DNA from: Candidatus Saccharibacteria bacterium UBA2112
GTDB taxonomy: Bacteria > Patescibacteriota > Saccharimonadia > Saccharimonadales > Saccharimonadaceae
DNA length: 7,817 nt
Direction of reading: 5' to 3'
Assembly (NCBI GenBank): GCA_002331045.1
Contig: DCYK01000025.1
Coordinates: 1 to 7,817 of the forward strand
Position numbers and translations under genes: made by a program
Part shown: one piece after another, positions 6,925-7,817 of the stretch
Layout: each line of letters opens with the position of its first letter
How positions within the stretch are numbered: the first letter of the stretch is position 1
Notes under the pieces: model-generated
Seen by the model: the letters and a program-made list of their open reading frames with translations, nothing else
Told to the model about the DNA's origin: nothing
Database searches by the model: none

Positions 6925-7005
6925 CTGAAAATAATCACCTCTTTTGTCTGTCAGAACCCCTTCAGGGCGTTACCATCTGACTTCCAAAAGAAGTGATTCT
7001 TTTAG
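6925..7005 (-). repeat. Long imperfect inverted repeat enclosing the T-box hairpin
   Basis: The RNA of 6985-7005 (CUAAAAG then AAUCACUUCUUUUG) is complementary to that of 6925-6946 (CAAAAGAGGUGAUU then AUUUUCAG). The core 19 positions give 18 pairs with one G-U and one G-A mismatch. The downstream arm includes GAGGUGA, which resembles a Shine-Dalgarno, and ends just above the acetyltransferase ribosome site. The same downstream arm can instead pair with 7104-7114 at the 5' end of the leader (11 bp), and the upstream arm can fold on itself, so exclusive conformations exist. Confidence 0.75.
6950..6981 (-). promoter_or_regulatory. T-box antisequestrator/antiterminator hairpin with tRNA-end-binding bulge
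   Basis: In RNA sense the order is GUCAGA, the 7-nt bulge UGGUAAC (6969-6975), GCCC, loop UGAAG, GGGU, UCUGAC. The two flanking helices (6 bp and 4 bp, the latter with one G-U) and the 7-nt bulge match the T-box element UGGNACC in six of seven bulge positions. UGGU (6972-6975) is complementary to ACCA, the 3' end of a tRNA with discriminator A such as tRNA-Ile. The second C of ACC is replaced by A, a mild departure from consensus. Confidence 0.82.
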
Positions 7006-7103
7006 CTCTTAGTTGCCGCTTTGTCGTAGCGTTCACGTCGGGGTCTACTGGGCTTTCGCTGTTCTTCCCGATGACCTTTACGGATGATAGCCGCTATCCT
7101 CAT

Positions 7104-7139
7104 AACAAAAGAGGGCGTCTATATAATTATACCGCCCTC
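7104..7139 (-). terminator. Intrinsic terminator of the doxX-family gene
   Basis: Reading along the minus strand, GAGGGCG (7133-7139) and CGCCCTC (7111-7117) form a perfect GC-rich 7-bp stem over a 15-base AT-rich loop that can itself pair TATA with TATA. TTTTGTT (7104-7110) follows. It stands about 20 bases after the DoxX stop codon. On the opposite strand the stem is followed by a poorer T tract and no plus-strand gene precedes it. Confidence 0.7.
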
Positions 7140-7155
7140 CCTTGTTGCTATGCAA
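7126..7155 (-). promoter_or_regulatory. Sigma-70-type promoter of the GNAT-ileS operon
   Basis: A perfect -10 hexamer TATAAT (7126-7131) is preceded after 18 bases by a weak -35 TTGCAT (7150-7155). Transcription would start near 7118-7120, a few bases before the first helix of the T-box-like leader. The -10 box lies within the loop of the DoxX terminator hairpin. Position relative to the leader supports it; the -35 is poor, so strength is uncertain. Confidence 0.65.
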
Positions 7156-7158
7156 GTA

Positions 7159-7668
7159 CTACCAAAGCCAGCTGTTCTTTTTGACGAAGCTTTGTGATCG
7201 CCACCAGTCGGCCAAACTCCAACGCGGTTCGGCCATCGCAATCGCAAAGAGTATCACTGCATAGATAATATGATCATCGACGATCGGATTGTTTTCCAGT
7301 GGCAATAGCGCCAGCCACATCATGACCAGCAGCACAGCACCCGAAACAGCCGCAATCTTGAGCCCGACACCAAGCACCAGCGCGACACCAATACCCAAAA
7401 GACCCAGCATAAACAGCCAATCAACCCACATCATGCCAGCAAGGCCTGAAAAGTAATCAACAAACGGCCCTTCGGGATTAATACCGAACTTCAAAAAACC
7501 TGTTGTTGGCGAGCCACCATTGACCCACGCTGCTTCGCTTGTTGTAGCATAGCCAAGACCAAATGTCTTATCAATAAAAGCCCATAAAAACGTAAATCCG
7601 AGCAACAGCCGCGCAATTGCTAACGCATACCATACTTGATTCGTCTGCTTTTTAGTGTTTTTTGCCAT
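7159..7668 (-). CDS. DoxX/DoxD-family membrane protein
   Basis: 169 residues with four likely membrane helices, at about 13-33, 82-100, 103-122 and 131-147, and a basic N-terminus. The segment GGSPTTGFL (51-59), the VDWLFMLGLLGIGVALVLG stretch and the NNPIVDDHIIYA block (126-137) before the last helix are characteristic of DoxX/DoxD proteins. Some relatives form the small subunit of archaeal thiosulfate:quinone oxidoreductase, and others work in membrane redox or disulfide-stress complexes in actinobacteria. No partner oxidoreductase is adjacent here, so a specific reaction cannot be assigned. The protein is expected in the cytoplasmic membrane. It has its own near-consensus promoter and its own terminator, so it is a single-gene unit. 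An A7G7 tract forms its ribosome site; no alternative start lies nearby. Confidence 0.9.
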   Translation of the reverse strand: MAKNTKKQTNQVWYALAIARLLLGFTFLWAFIDKTFGLGYATTSEAAWVNGGSPTTGFLKFGINPEGPFVDYFSGLAGMMWVDWLFMLGLLGIGVALVLGVGLKIAAVSGAVLLVMMWLALLPLENNPIVDDHIIYAVILFAIAMAEPRWSLADWWRSQSFVKKNSWLW

Positions 7669-7669
7669 A

Positions 7670-7683
7670 CCCCCCCTTTTTTT
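7670..7683 (-). repeat. A7G7 homopolymer pair forming the doxX-family ribosome site
   Basis: The minus strand carries seven A (7677-7683) then seven G (7670-7676), followed by T and the ATG. The G run supplies the Shine-Dalgarno-like sequence. Runs of this length can gain or lose bases during replication, which here would change only the spacing between ribosome site and start codon, not the reading frame. Confidence 0.7.
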
Positions 7684-7707
7684 ACAGTACCGATAATTAC
7701 TAGCTTA

Positions 7708-7737
7708 AATATAACGGAGACACGATGAACATGTCAA
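7708..7737 (-). promoter_or_regulatory. Near-consensus promoter of the DoxX-family gene
   Basis: TTGACA (7732-7737), a perfect -35 hexamer, is followed after 18 bases by TATATT (7708-7713), a five-of-six -10. Start of transcription would be near 7701, giving a 5' untranslated region of about 33 bases that ends in the A7G7 tract. Confidence 0.75.
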
Positions 7738-7768
7738 TGTGCCCCATGCGCACATTAAGCCAACTACA

Positions 7769-7817
7769 CTAGCCAAATAGACCGTCCCCATATTTAATAA
7801 TAATCGCAGCAATAATC
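7769..7817 (-). CDS. Probable 3' end of an upstream gene (partial)
   Basis: From the right edge an open frame on the minus strand runs 15 codons to TAG at 7769-7771, ending in an Ile-rich stretch, then KYGDGLFG. The hydrophobic run followed by a charged tail looks like the C-terminus of a membrane protein. It lies upstream of the DoxX promoter, as expected for a preceding gene in the same direction. With so few codons it cannot be identified, and it could be chance. Confidence 0.35.
   Translation of the reverse strand, partial: IIAAIIIKYGDGLFG

Larger units (their letters stand above)
6925..7120 (-). promoter_or_regulatory. T-box riboswitch, short-Stem-I type, upstream of the ileS operon
   Basis: The minus-strand leader folds by eye as a T-box. 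Stem I (7071-7103) has helices AUGA/UCAU and GGAU/AUCC and holds AUC triplets at 7086-7088 and 7083-7085, matching the isoleucine codon. Stem II (7038-7071) is closed by CGGG/CCCG, is capped by GC-GAAA-GC, and carries GAAGAA opposite AGUA (7046-7049), like an S-turn. An H-type pseudoknot (7017-7037) pairs CGU with ACG and CGCU with AGCG, in the place of Stem IIA/B. The hairpin 6950-6981 has the diagnostic UGGN bulge. No AG-bulge/distal-loop upper arm is present, as in the short Stem I reported for actinobacterial ileS leaders. No clear intrinsic terminator follows, so control of translation is more likely than attenuation. The identity of the specifier is less certain than the class. Confidence 0.82.

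Noticed and set aside
6925..6946. GAGGUGAUUAUUUUCAGUUUU as the run-off of an intrinsic terminator below the T-box
   Set aside because: The stem above it is AU-rich, encloses the T-box hairpin rather than competing with it, and the U tract is interrupted, so transcription attenuation is not convincing.
6911..7120. Leader RNA as 6S RNA, RNase P RNA, tmRNA or SRP RNA
   Set aside because: The multibranched fold is not the 6S rod, and the conserved RNase P (GAGGAAAGUC, ACAGAA), tmRNA tail (GGTTCGA) and SRP (GGAAGGAAGCA) cores are absent. The UGGN bulge and the ileS context favour a T-box.
7725..7772. 15-codon plus-strand ORF after GGAG (ATG at 7725)
   Set aside because: Very short, Met-rich by chance repetition of ATG, and lies across the promoter of the DoxX gene; nothing supports it as a gene.
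1..7817. CRISPR array, insertion sequence, prophage or tRNA gene
   Set aside because: No regularly spaced repeats, transposase or phage proteins, terminal inverted repeats or tRNA cloverleaf were seen on either strand.

Overview
The window holds nine recognisable protein genes, all on the minus strand, plus a structured leader RNA that I read as a T-box riboswitch and the likely last codons of a tenth gene at the right edge. The organism is a bacterium using the standard code: TGA closes several genes. Genes are packed with ATGA and TAATG junctions. The isoleucyl-tRNA synthetase is of the long, eukaryote-like 'type 2' form and carries an altered HIGH motif. Together with the small DoxX, cupin and orphan proteins this suggests a reduced-genome lineage such as Candidatus Saccharibacteria (TM7) or another Patescibacteria group. 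That placement is inference from sequence character only.

In transcription order, starting at the right edge: the last codons of an unknown gene (7769-7817); a near-consensus promoter (7708-7737); a DoxX-type membrane protein (7159-7668); an intrinsic terminator (7104-7139) whose loop contains the -10 box of the next promoter (7126-7155); a leader of about 200 nt (6911-7120) with T-box architecture; and then a tight seven-gene operon. The operon encodes a GNAT acetyltransferase, an 81-residue acidic protein, a cupin lacking metal ligands, a small pyrophosphatase-like protein, IleRS, a Nudix hydrolase and an alkyladenine DNA glycosylase. A short-chain dehydrogenase (45-944) follows after a gap of about 70 bp and may be read through from the operon.

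Two things stand out. First, the IleRS (1156 residues) contains an apparently complete low-molecular-weight phosphatase/arsenate-reductase-like domain. It has the CX5RS P-loop and a DP acid loop, and it is spliced into the hinge at the start of the CP1 editing domain. Second, the leader folds into a short Stem I with isoleucine AUC triplets, a Stem II with AGUA and GAA elements, an H-type pseudoknot, and a hairpin with a 7-nt UGGUAAC bulge. This is the plan of the short-Stem-I T-boxes known upstream of actinobacterial ileS genes. UGGU would pair with the ACCA end of uncharged tRNA-Ile. If so, a whole operon of nucleotide-pool, DNA-repair and unknown proteins, with ileS as its fifth gene, responds to tRNA-Ile charging.

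Other points are the reused sequence at the terminator, promoter and leader junction, mutually exclusive helices around a GAGGUGA tract just upstream of the first gene, a 33-codon leader ORF starting with Ile codons, and an A7G7 tract in the doxX ribosome binding site.
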